A DNA stretch of 64,000 nt from Bog-366 sp963722555 (GTDB lineage Bacteria > Acidobacteriota > Terriglobia > UBA7540), in NCBI GenBank assembly GCA_963722555.1, contig CAVRNQ010000007.1, positions 806,001 to 870,000 on the forward strand, in the 5' to 3' direction. Position numbers and translations under genes: made by a program. Below are positions 17,394 through 26,500 of this stretch, piece by piece; position 1 is the first letter of the stretch, and every line of letters starts with the position of its first letter. The notes beneath the pieces are model-generated. The model worked only from the letters and a program-made list of their open reading frames with translations. It did no database searches and was not told the origin of the DNA.

Positions 17394-20072
17394 ATGAAGA
17401 AACTGCTGGGTGTTGCGATCGGGGGAGTCGCCCTACTCGCAGTGGCCGGGGCGGTCGCCGTGGTGGGGTATCGGCACGGTTGGTTTAGCCGGTCCGGCCT
17501 CAGATCCCCTGGGGCGTCTGGCGTCGCCGCCGGCGGCGCGGGAGAGCAAGCCTCGCCGGCAGCGGGCGGCCCGGCGGCGAATCAGGCTGGCCAATCGGCG
17601 GCGCCGCAATTCGATGGCAACGTCGCAGCCCTCGAGTGGGGCGGCAAGGTGGAGAGCGCCACCGGCGTTTCGGCTGACGATGCGGCCGGTCTAGACTGGC
17701 TGTCGGACATGATCGATGGGGACGAAGACACCTATTGGAGGTCACACTACGATCCTGGCCCGAAGGAGCTCGTGTTGTCCTTTTTCGATCACGAATCGGT
17801 GCTAATCGACCAGGTGAGGATTCTGCCTGGCACGGAGCAGGTGCCACGCGACGTTGAAGTATGGGTATCCAGCAGCGGACCGACAGAGGGCTTTACGCGA
17901 GTCGCCACCGCGACGCTGCCCGGGGAGGGTGAGAGCACTATCCGCTTCGACCCCGTGGAGGCTCGATCCGTTAAGCTCCGGCTGCTGCATAACCAGGTCG
18001 GGGGAGAAACGTTCTATATATGGGAAATCAGAGTGATGGAAGCAAAGCGCCGGGGCTACACGTCGCTCCTCTCCCGGCACCCGGAACTGATGGGACCCCA
18101 GCCAACGAGCGGTGGAGCCGCGGTGGCGGCTGCCGGAGCTCCTCCCGCCTGCGTGCCCGTGACACCCGCTACCCTGCTGACGGCGGGTCACGGTGAAAGC
18201 AAGCACGTATTGGTCGTTTCGTCGGGAGGCATAAGCTATGGAGGCGCTTCTCTGAAGAATAATCCCGAATATCGCCAGAAGTATCCTGACCTCGAAGTTG
18301 CCGCACGCGTGGATTTGACTGTCGTCCCGGGGGAGTTCCATGTTGCACCGTGGAGGCTCACCCCCAAGTACGGTTACGACACGGTCGTCTTAGAGCAAGT
18401 TTGCCCGGATAGCTACGCACCGCCCCTGAGAGCATTCCTAAAGGCGCTCCCATCCTGGGTTGCTGATGGTCACAAACTGATCATTCACGACGCAGACAAG
18501 TGCTCCCCCGGCCCCGATTACTCGTGGCTGCCGTACCTGTTCAAGACCAGCAACCCTGGAGCACAAGGTGCTGAGGGCAAGTTCCTGCGCTTTACAGAAG
18601 AGAACTGGATGGCGCATCGCCATCCGGGCCGGCCCGGGTTCATCGACACCGACGCCTGGGAGAACAGCACCGATGATTACAAAAACGAGCTCGGCGATTC
18701 CAACACCTTAACCGAGTGGGATCCTCATTGGTGTGGCCATATGGTGGTCCGGAACGTGAACAACGTTTTCGGGTTTGTTCATACCTACGCTCATTATGGC
18801 CGGGGACTGATTATTTACGGCGGCTTTGACGTCAACATGGTCAACTCGCTCGGTTATGACCTCCTAATCGCTCGCGAGCTTGCCCAGGGATTCGATCCTG
18901 ATAATCTGCCGTGCGCCGCACGCATCGGCGACTATGTAGTGACCACGGACGCGCGGCTGATGGAGCGGCCGTTCGTGCCGGGCCGCAGTTACGATTACCC
19001 GCTGACGCTGCTCTCGAATCAGGGCTACAAGGGAACGGTCGGCCTCTCAGTCAAAGCGTTCCCCGGCCTTGACGGCCTGCAAGCCAGCTTCGCTCCCGCT
19101 TCCGTGGGCCTGGACGGCCTGGCGGAAACCAAGTTTTCTCTGACGTTGCCCTCGAACGCGCCTTCCACTCCCCAGGCGCTCCAGGTGAAAGGTGTGGATG
19201 CGGCCGGCAAGACGAACACGCTCTGCCTGCAACTTGTCCAGCCGACCACCGGAGAACTTTCCGTGATCAGCAAGCTGGCCCGCCCACCGGCCACGCGCAA
19301 GAATCTGGAGATCATCCTCGATGCCTCGGGATCGATGAAGACGGCGCTGGGCAAGAAGACCCGGTGGACCACCGCCCACGACGTCTTGAGCCAGGTCCTG
19401 GCCACGCTGCCCGGCGATTTCAACGTCGGACTCCGCATCTACGGCCACCGCGAGAGTTCCCGCTCACCCAAGACCTGCACCGACAGTGAACTCGTGGTCC
19501 CCATCCATAAACTCGACCAGCCGGCCATCCTCGGCGCGGCCGAAGCGGTGAAGCCCAAAGGGGAAACACCGCTGGTCTATTCCGTGCTGCAGTCGCCGGC
19601 CGACCTGAAGGAGGTGGGGGGCGGCACGGTCATCGTAATCACCGACGGCGAGGAGAGCTGCCACGGCGACCCGGTGAAAGCCGCGGCGCAGCTCAAGGCC
19701 TCGGGGCTCGACATCACGCTGAACATCGTGGGCTTTACGGTGACCGGGCAGGCAGTGCAGAAGCAACTGGCGGGCTTCGCGCAGGCCACCGGCGGTCACT
19801 TCTACGCGGCGGATAATGGCCCCGCCCTGGCCCGGGCGCTGCAGATCGCCGCGGTTGACCGTTTTCCCTATACGGTCACCGACGCGGCCGGCAAGGAGGT
19901 GGCCGCGGGCGAAGCGGGCGGCGGTGTGGATGAACTGCCCCCGGGGGAGTACACCGTGATCGTCAACGCCGGCGGGACGAGCCTGAAGGCGGAGCACGTG
20001 CGGGTGGCGCTTGCCCAGCAGACCACCGTGCACATCGCCCTAAAGGACGAACAGTTCGTGCTGGAGCAGTGA
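17394..20072 (+). CDS. discoidin-like / VWA envelope protein, paralogue 3
   Basis: 892 residues from ATG 17394 (GGGAGGACTT upstream). Same architecture as the other two: anchor MKKLLGVAIGGVALLAVAGA, linker, discoidin-like domain ('MIDGDEDTYWRS', 'RSVKLRLLHN'), amidotransferase-like region, VWA with DASGS/ETPL/TDGEE, C-terminal beta domain. The N-terminal linker is shorter than in copy 1. Unlike copies 1 and 2 it is not followed by a lipoprotein-tail fossil, so it is the distal end of the tandem array. Role unknown; three co-directional copies suggest a multi-subunit or variant surface assembly. Confidence 0.75.
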   Translation: MKKLLGVAIGGVALLAVAGAVAVVGYRHGWFSRSGLRSPGASGVAAGGAGEQASPAAGGPAANQAGQSAAPQFDGNVAALEWGGKVESATGVSADDAAGLDWLSDMIDGDEDTYWRSHYDPGPKELVLSFFDHESVLIDQVRILPGTEQVPRDVEVWVSSSGPTEGFTRVATATLPGEGESTIRFDPVEARSVKLRLLHNQVGGETFYIWEIRVMEAKRRGYTSLLSRHPELMGPQPTSGGAAVAAAGAPPACVPVTPATLLTAGHGESKHVLVVSSGGISYGGASLKNNPEYRQKYPDLEVAARVDLTVVPGEFHVAPWRLTPKYGYDTVVLEQVCPDSYAPPLRAFLKALPSWVADGHKLIIHDADKCSPGPDYSWLPYLFKTSNPGAQGAEGKFLRFTEENWMAHRHPGRPGFIDTDAWENSTDDYKNELGDSNTLTEWDPHWCGHMVVRNVNNVFGFVHTYAHYGRGLIIYGGFDVNMVNSLGYDLLIARELAQGFDPDNLPCAARIGDYVVTTDARLMERPFVPGRSYDYPLTLLSNQGYKGTVGLSVKAFPGLDGLQASFAPASVGLDGLAETKFSLTLPSNAPSTPQALQVKGVDAAGKTNTLCLQLVQPTTGELSVISKLARPPATRKNLEIILDASGSMKTALGKKTRWTTAHDVLSQVLATLPGDFNVGLRIYGHRESSRSPKTCTDSELVVPIHKLDQPAILGAAEAVKPKGETPLVYSVLQSPADLKEVGGGTVIVITDGEESCHGDPVKAAAQLKASGLDITLNIVGFTVTGQAVQKQLAGFAQATGGHFYAADNGPALARALQIAAVDRFPYTVTDAAGKEVAAGEAGGGVDELPPGEYTVIVNAGGTSLKAEHVRVALAQQTTVHIALKDEQFVLEQ

Positions 20073-20335
20073 CGGCCCTCGCGGGCCCCGGCCGGGAGGA
20101 AGTGCCGGAGTTCATCACCGGGGCTCTGTGGTTCTTGGTGGGAGCTCATCGCCCTGCCCGTCACCCTGAACCTGCTCTGTGGGTGAAGGGCCTGCAGTGG
20201 GTTTCCGCGCGCGGGCCGTACGACAGTTAATATTGCAATAGTGCGTATTAGATTTCATCGGAACGCCCGTCGCCCCCTCCCCAGGAAAAGTTGCGCGCGC
20301 ACGATGGCCGGGTGCAGAATGGCAGGCCAGCGAAT

Positions 20336-21964
20336 ATGAGAACCCAGCTTCCCGCCGCGCCCAAAGAGCCGCGAACGCCTGCCAGGGAAGGCAGCAGGTT
20401 GCGTCGCCAGCTTCTACGGCTGGCCGCGATCCTGTTGATCTCGCCGCCCGCTGCGGGCGCTGCCCCTCTGGCAAGGGCCGCGGACGAACTCCAGCAGGTC
20501 CCGCAGCTCATCCAAAGCGGCAAGCTGGGGGAGGCCAAGGGCCTGCTCGCGGAGTATCTGAAAACCAATCCCACGCATCCGGGGGCCTTGAATTTGCTGG
20601 GCGTGGTGGAGGCGCAGGAGGGAGATTATCGTGGGGCGGAGGCGAGCTTCGAGAAGGCCATTGCGGCTGATCCGCGCTTCGCCGGCCCCTACCTGAACCT
20701 GGGGCGTCTGTACCAGGAGAACCCCTCCAAGGACCCGCAGGCCTGGAAGAAAGGCGCGGCCACTTACGAGCGACTTCTGAAGTTCGAACCGGGGAACCCG
20801 GAGGCCATTTACCAAGGCGCCCTGCTGCGGATGCAGCTTGGCGACTACGCGGCATCGCTCGTCCACCTCTCTCACCTGCCGCGGGAGTTACAGGAGCGGG
20901 CGCAGGCGCTGGCGGTGCGTTGTGCCGACTACGCCGCCCTCCAGAACCGGACCCAGGCCGAAGCCACGCAGGAGCAACTGCTCGCGAGCCCGGACTTGGT
21001 TGAGGCCGACGTCACCAGCATCCTGCCCATCCTGGCATCCCGCAAGGACACCTCTCTGGCCCTCAAGCTCCTACGGGGTCTCGAGGCACGGCAGCTTGCT
21101 TCTTCTGATTCTCTGCACAGCCTGGGGTTGCTGTATAGGAGCGCGGGGCGATTCGCGGAGGCGCGCCAGGCGCTGGAGGCAGCCGCGCAACTCCAGCCGA
21201 ACTCAGTCCCCGCGTTGCTCGACCTGGCGCGGGTGGCAGACGATCAAAAGGACTACACGGGGGCCCTGGGATACTTGGCCCACGCGCGCGAGCTCGAGCC
21301 GAACAACGGGTCAATCCATTTCTTCTGGGGAATCGTGTGCATTGAGCAGGATCTTGCCGAGGAAGCTTACCAATCCCTGAAGAAAGCGGTCGCACTCGAC
21401 CCCCATAACGCCTATTACAATTACGCCCTGGGCGTCGTGACCATGCAGCGTAAGGAGGCGAGTGAATCCATCCCCTATCTCAAGAAATACTGTGAGCTGA
21501 AACCCCACGATCCCCGTGGGCGGCTCGCCCTGGGCGTCGCGTATTTCAACAGCCTCGACGACGAATCCGCCGAGAAGGTCCTCTCAACTATTGCCAACGA
21601 TCCCCAGACTGCCGCGGGGGCCAACTTCTACCTCGGAAGAATCGCCAACCGGCAGAGCAGGTATCCCGAAGCCCTTCGTCACCTCAAGCTGGCGCTCCAG
21701 GCCCAACCCAACTATGCCGACGCCTACGCGGAACTGGGGCTCATCCATCTGAAGCAAAGAGAGTATGCCCCGGCGGAGGAGGCGCTCGAGAAAGCGCTCC
21801 AGCTGAGGCCCGACAGCTACGCTGCCAATCTGAATCTCATGATTTTGTATCAGCGAACCAAGAATCCGAAGGCGGAGGAGCAGTCGAAGCGGTTTGAGCA
21901 GCTCAAAGAGGAAAGGGCGCAGCGAGCCAAGGAGTTTATTCGCACGATTGAGGTGACGCCATAG
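20336..21964 (+). CDS. secreted tetratricopeptide-repeat protein
   Basis: About 542 residues. An Arg-rich N-region and hydrophobic stretch (RRQLLRLAAILLISPPAAGA) form a likely signal peptide; TTG 20291 is an alternative start. The body is a run of about ten TPR units with the W/L-G-A-Y-F-A-P spacing, for example 'ALNLLGVVEAQEGDYRGAEASFEKAIAADP' broken into 34-residue steps, and 'AYAELGLIHLKQREYAPAEEALEKALQLRP'. A Lys/Glu-rich helix closes the protein. TPR superhelices bind protein or glycan partners. It faces the LacI regulator gene convergently and belongs with the three other TPR genes of the receptor region. Confidence 0.85.
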   Translation: MRTQLPAAPKEPRTPAREGSRLRRQLLRLAAILLISPPAAGAAPLARAADELQQVPQLIQSGKLGEAKGLLAEYLKTNPTHPGALNLLGVVEAQEGDYRGAEASFEKAIAADPRFAGPYLNLGRLYQENPSKDPQAWKKGAATYERLLKFEPGNPEAIYQGALLRMQLGDYAASLVHLSHLPRELQERAQALAVRCADYAALQNRTQAEATQEQLLASPDLVEADVTSILPILASRKDTSLALKLLRGLEARQLASSDSLHSLGLLYRSAGRFAEARQALEAAAQLQPNSVPALLDLARVADDQKDYTGALGYLAHARELEPNNGSIHFFWGIVCIEQDLAEEAYQSLKKAVALDPHNAYYNYALGVVTMQRKEASESIPYLKKYCELKPHDPRGRLALGVAYFNSLDDESAEKVLSTIANDPQTAAGANFYLGRIANRQSRYPEALRHLKLALQAQPNYADAYAELGLIHLKQREYAPAEEALEKALQLRPDSYAANLNLMILYQRTKNPKAEEQSKRFEQLKEERAQRAKEFIRTIEVTP

Positions 21965-22001
21965 TCTGGCTTTCCCTGCCGGGCCTGAATTTCCCCCTCG
22001 T

Positions 22002-23024
22002 TTACCGGCCAACCCCTGCCTCGCATTTTCGGACGGGTGCCGTCAACTGCCGAACCACCAGATGGGTGTTGACGACATATTCGGCGCCCCGGTTATGTTT
22101 CGAGCGAAGAATCTCGCGCAGCGCCTGAAATGCCAGGTTGCCAATCTCACTTCCGGAGAGGCTGACCGTAGTGAGCGGGGGATGGGTGAAGCGGGCGAAA
22201 TCGATATCATCGAATCCCACCACCGAAACTTCCTCGGGAATGGAAACCCCCGCCCCCATGAGTTCCCGGGTGGCGCCAATCGCCGTCAGATCATTGCTGC
22301 ACAAAATAGCCGTAGGCAACGGTGGACAGGCTAAGAGAGCCTTGGCGGCAGCGGCCCCTCCGTCCACCTTGTGGTTGCCTTCGACCGTGCGGTCCGTGGG
22401 CAGCCCATGCTCGCGGAGTGCCAGCGTGAAGGCTTCCCGCCGGGTCACGGCAGACCCGAGGGTCTGGGGGCCGGCGATAAATCCAATGCTGCGATGCCCA
22501 AGCCCGAAAAGATGGTCGATGGCCTCATGGATCCCGCGGGCGTAGTCTACCCGGATGTTGGCGACGAAGCTCCGGACCGGCCCCAGGTCGAGAAAGACCA
22601 CCGCCACGTGACGATCTGTGAGCTCCTCGGCGAGGTGCGGTCCAAGCTCGGAAGTCATCACGGCCACCCCGCGGACCTTGTTTTCAATCATCTTGCGGAC
22701 CGCCCCGGCGGTCCGGGCTGGATCATAGTTGGTGTTGCAAAGCAGCAAATCGAACCCTTGGTTAAGCGCCGAGGTCTCAAAGCTCTTGATGATTTCGGGA
22801 AAGAAGGGATTCCCGATATCGGAAACTATCAAGCCAAAGAAATTGCTGCGTCCACGAGCCAGGTGACGGGCATGCGCGTCCTGGTAGTAATTGAGCTCGC
22901 GGATGACCGCCATAATGCGCTGGCTAGTCTCCGGGGCCACAGGGCGCGTTTTGTTCAGAACATGCGAAACCGTGCTGACCGATACGCCGGCCCGGTCCGC
23001 CACATCCTTCATCCGCGTGGGCAT
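22002..23024 (-). CDS. LacI-family transcriptional regulator
   Basis: 340 residues, the standard length. The N-terminal helix-turn-helix reads MKDVADRAGVSVSTVSHVLN, followed by the hinge helix region 'YYQDAHARHLARGRS' and a periplasmic-binding-protein-like effector domain with 'FGLIVSDIGNPFFPEI', 'GHRSIGFIAGP' and 'VSVVGFDDIDFARFTHPPLTTV'. It should be a dimeric sugar-responsive repressor. It is divergent from the TonB-dependent receptor gene at 23595, whose promoter is directly followed by two LacI-type half-sites, making that gene the obvious target. The effector is probably the sugar imported by the locus. Confidence 0.93.
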   Translation of the reverse strand: MPTRMKDVADRAGVSVSTVSHVLNKTRPVAPETSQRIMAVIRELNYYQDAHARHLARGRSNFFGLIVSDIGNPFFPEIIKSFETSALNQGFDLLLCNTNYDPARTAGAVRKMIENKVRGVAVMTSELGPHLAEELTDRHVAVVFLDLGPVRSFVANIRVDYARGIHEAIDHLFGLGHRSIGFIAGPQTLGSAVTRREAFTLALREHGLPTDRTVEGNHKVDGGAAAAKALLACPPLPTAILCSNDLTAIGATRELMGAGVSIPEEVSVVGFDDIDFARFTHPPLTTVSLSGSEIGNLAFQALREILRSKHNRGAEYVVNTHLVVRQLTAPVRKCEAGVGR

Positions 23025-23151
23025 GAGGTTGAGTCCTTTTTTGAGATCCTACCGCACTGGAGCGACTGGCGGTGTCTTGGAATGGCTGTGCCCGGAACGC
23101 CGCGGGTGGTTGCCGCGCGTCGAGGGCAACTGGCCAGCGGAAGACCCCTAA

Positions 23152-23339
23152 CAGGCTGCTGAAAAGGCCTCGCGCTGATGTCATCCTGAGCCCTTCGCTG
23201 TCATCCTGAGTGCAGCGAAGGATCTTGCTCTGCTGGCTCAGGGTAAACTCCGCGAAGGATCTGCTTGGTTTGTTTTCAATAAGAAACAGCAGATGCTTCG
23301 CTGCGCTCAGCATGACAGATGCCCTTTTTCAGCAGCCTG
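23152..23339. repeat. TCATCCTGAG-type palindromic element, copy B
   Basis: Ends CAGGCTGCTGAAAAGG (23152-23167) and CCTTTTTCAGCAGCCTG (23323-23339) are inverted repeats with one extra T. Inside are two TCATCCTGAG copies (23181, 23201) and the opposing CTCAGCATGACA. It occupies most of the spacer between the divergent LacI and receptor genes but stops before the receptor promoter. Confidence 0.7.
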
Positions 23340-23377
23340 CCAAGAAAAGGTCCATCCCAGGGGATAGCATTTTTTCC

Positions 23378-23406
23378 TTGACAATGTAATTGGTTTCAGC
23401 TACAAA
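23378..23406 (+). promoter_or_regulatory. sigma-70-type promoter of receptor 1
   Basis: TTGACA (23378-23383), 17-base spacer, TACAAA (23401-23406). The -35 is a perfect consensus and the spacing ideal. The two other receptor genes also have a CCTTGACA block upstream. Confidence 0.65.
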
Positions 23407-23407
23407 C

Positions 23408-23433
23408 GCAAGCGCTTTCGGCAAGCGCTTTCG
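23408..23433 (+). promoter_or_regulatory. tandem LacI-type operator pair
   Basis: The 13-mer GCAAGCGCTTTCG occurs twice head to tail (23408-23420 and 23421-23433). Each has the AAGCGCTT palindrome expected of LacI-family operators (AA.CG.TT core). They begin one base after the -10 hexamer, so a bound repressor would cover the transcription start. The neighbouring divergent LacI regulator is the natural ligand. Confidence 0.65.
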
Positions 23434-23594
23434 GCAGGCGATACGCGAATCGTTTGCCCCGGACTCTTACCCTGGCTGGGCGGCCAGCAGCGCGCAACCA
23501 AAAGGTAGTCGGTTTCCAACAACTGAATACGCGTTTTACTGATTCCTGAATTACCTGCGTCGGGTCTTGAGGCTCTTTCAACGAGGAGGCACTG

Positions 23595-26500
23595 ATGCAA
23601 CGAAAGGGTGTTCTTCTATGGTTCGTAGTTCTTTTGATGCTGTTTCTGCCCCACCCTGGGTGGGCGCAAAACTTTAACGCCAGTGTGCGCGGCGTGGTGA
23701 CGGACCCCACGGGCGCCGCAATTCCCGGGGCCGGCATAACTTTGACCTCGGCCTCCGCCGGGGCGACGGTCCAGACCACGTCGGGTCCGGACGGTTCGTA
23801 CTCCTTCGCCAACCTGATGCCGGGCGCCTACAACCTGAAAGTTTCCGCCCGGGGTTTCAAGGACTACGTCCAAAACGGACTAGAGCTCGCCATCGCGCAG
23901 ACGGCGCGCCAGGATGTGCAGCTAAAAGTGGGGGCGGCCATAGAGACGGTGGAAGTAACGGCGAGCGTTTCCCCCATGAACTTTGAAACCCCCACGCAAG
24001 GCGGGGGCATCGGTCCCGCGACTCTTAAGGAACTTCCTCTGATGGTTTCCAGCAACCCGCGCTCGGCCATCGCGTTTGCCATCCTGCAGCCGGGCATTTC
24101 CACGGGAGGACGCGACAGCCCTTACGACGCCCGCATCAATGGCGGTCTGCAATCGGGCGACGAAGCGGAACTGGATGGCGTGAGCATGCAGGAAGGCTTC
24201 ATGAGCCAGAACGGCATGGTCTCTCTCTACCAGGACTGGCCCATGACGCCGGACATGGTCACCGAGGTCAAAGTTCAGACCTCCAACTATGCTCCGCAGT
24301 TCGGCTCCACCACCTCCGGAGTGCTTCAGGCGATAACCAAGTCGGGAACGAACGATTACCATTTCGGGGGGTTCGAGTACACCCGCAACACCTGGCTGAA
24401 TTCCCGGCCGTTTGACGCCTTCAACGCGACAGATGCTGATGGCAACGAGATCCCCGGCACCGCCCGCCCGCCCATTATCCAACACAACTTCGGAGCCTTT
24501 GTGGGCGGCTCGGCCAAGCACGTCCCCAAGCTTTGGGGGAACAGACTGAAGACTTACTTCTACGTGGACTTCGAGAGCTTTCGCACTTCCGGCGGCGTGA
24601 GCCGGCCGACCTACACCATTCCCACCTCGCAGGAGAGAACCGGAGATTTCAGCGACTGGAAGGACGCCGCGGGAAACCTGATTCCCATTTACGACCCTGC
24701 CACTACGGCGACTAATCCCAACTTCAACGTAGATCTCCCGGTGAGCGCCACCAATGAACCCTTCACGCGGCAGCAGTTCATGGGCTGCGATGGCGCCCAC
24801 CCAAACGTGATCTGCTCCACGGACTCGCGGCTGGTCAATTCGCTCGCCCCGCAGTGGTTCTCGTATCTGCCCTCGACCAACCTGCCGGGAGTGCTCAACG
24901 ATTACGCGCTACCCAAGCCGGTCCCCGACACGATTCTGAACAAGACGAACTACTGGTTGATCACCTCCGACCAGTACATCGGATCAAAGCAGCAGCACCA
25001 TATCAAGGAGACGATTTGGTACCAGGGTGCACCGCTGAAGGAGATCTCAGCCCTGCCCCAGGCGCTTGCAGACGAGACCAATTCCGCTCCCCAATACACC
25101 AACGTGGAACGATTCTCGTGGGACTGGACGATTACCCCCACCATGGTGAACAACTTCCACTTTGGCTACCTGGATCGCAATGAGGGATACGGCGCCGTCG
25201 ATGCACCCTTTGCAGATAAGCTTCCTCAGATTCCCGGGGTCGTATCTCACCACGTGCCGCCCGCGCTTACCTTTAGCGACTACAATGGGTATGGCACTAA
25301 CAGCGGCCTCAACAGCCTGGACGTCACCCGGCGTCCCACCGCCATCCCCAACGATATGTTGACCTGGATCAGGGGCAAGCACCAGTTCTCCTTCGGAGCC
25401 GAGTACCGCTGGATCGCCGGCTACGTGCACGACGGCACTAACGAGGCTGGCTCTTTCGCCTTCGGGAGGGGGGAAACGGGTCTGCCGGGAATCACCAGTG
25501 GCAATTCCATGGCTAGCTTTATTCTCGAGCAGGTCGATAGTGCCAACTATGCCTTGCGCAGTATTAGCTCGGACTACCCACGCCAGCACGCTTACACCTG
25601 GTATGCGGGCGATACGTGGAAGGCGACGCCCAAGCTCACGATCGATTATGGAATCCGCTGGGACGAGTACTCGCCCTTCACGGAGAAGTTCAATCGCATG
25701 ACTTTCTTTGATCCTCTGGGGACCAATCCAGGTGCCGGCGGATTGCCGGGGCGTCTGGCTTACGCCGGGACCCAGTGGGGTTCCGCCAGCTTCGGCCGCA
25801 CAACTCCCGAGCACGTGTGGCACAAAGGTTTCGCCCCCCGTCTCGGCCTGGCCTATGCGTTTAACTCCAAGAACGTAGTCCGAGCCGGCTATGGGATCTT
25901 CTACGATCAAGCCTTCTACCCCGATTGGGGCGGAGGCATTGCGCAGGATGGCTTTACCACGACGGTTTCTCAAACCGCCGCAACTTACGCTGCCTCCCCC
26001 GCGATGATCCTGCACGAGGGATTTGCCGCTCCGTCCTCCGTTCCTCCCTTCATTGATTCCTCCTTCGACAACGGCAAAACACCTCTCTACAGGGGCTTTG
26101 ATGCCAACCGCCTTCCCTACGCGCAGCAGTGGAACCTGTCCGTGGAGCACCAGTTCACTCACAACTTCTACATCAATGCTGCGTACGTAGCGAACAAAGG
26201 AACACGGCTGCCCTCCCGAAACGTACCCATCAACGTGCTGAATCCATCGCTACTCTCCATGGGCGCCAAGCTGGATGCCACTTTCACCTCTGGCCAGACC
26301 TCCTTGGATGGTGTGCCTATCCCCTATGCTGGTTGGGTGGATCAGATCAATGCGGGTGGGAACTGCACGCCGACCGTGGCGCAGGCGCTCCTTCCTTATC
26401 CCCAATACTGCGGAACGATGTTTAGTGTGGATGAGAACGCAGGAAGTTCGGTCTATCACTCCTTGCAGGTCAAGGCTGAGAAACAAATGTCCCATGGCAT

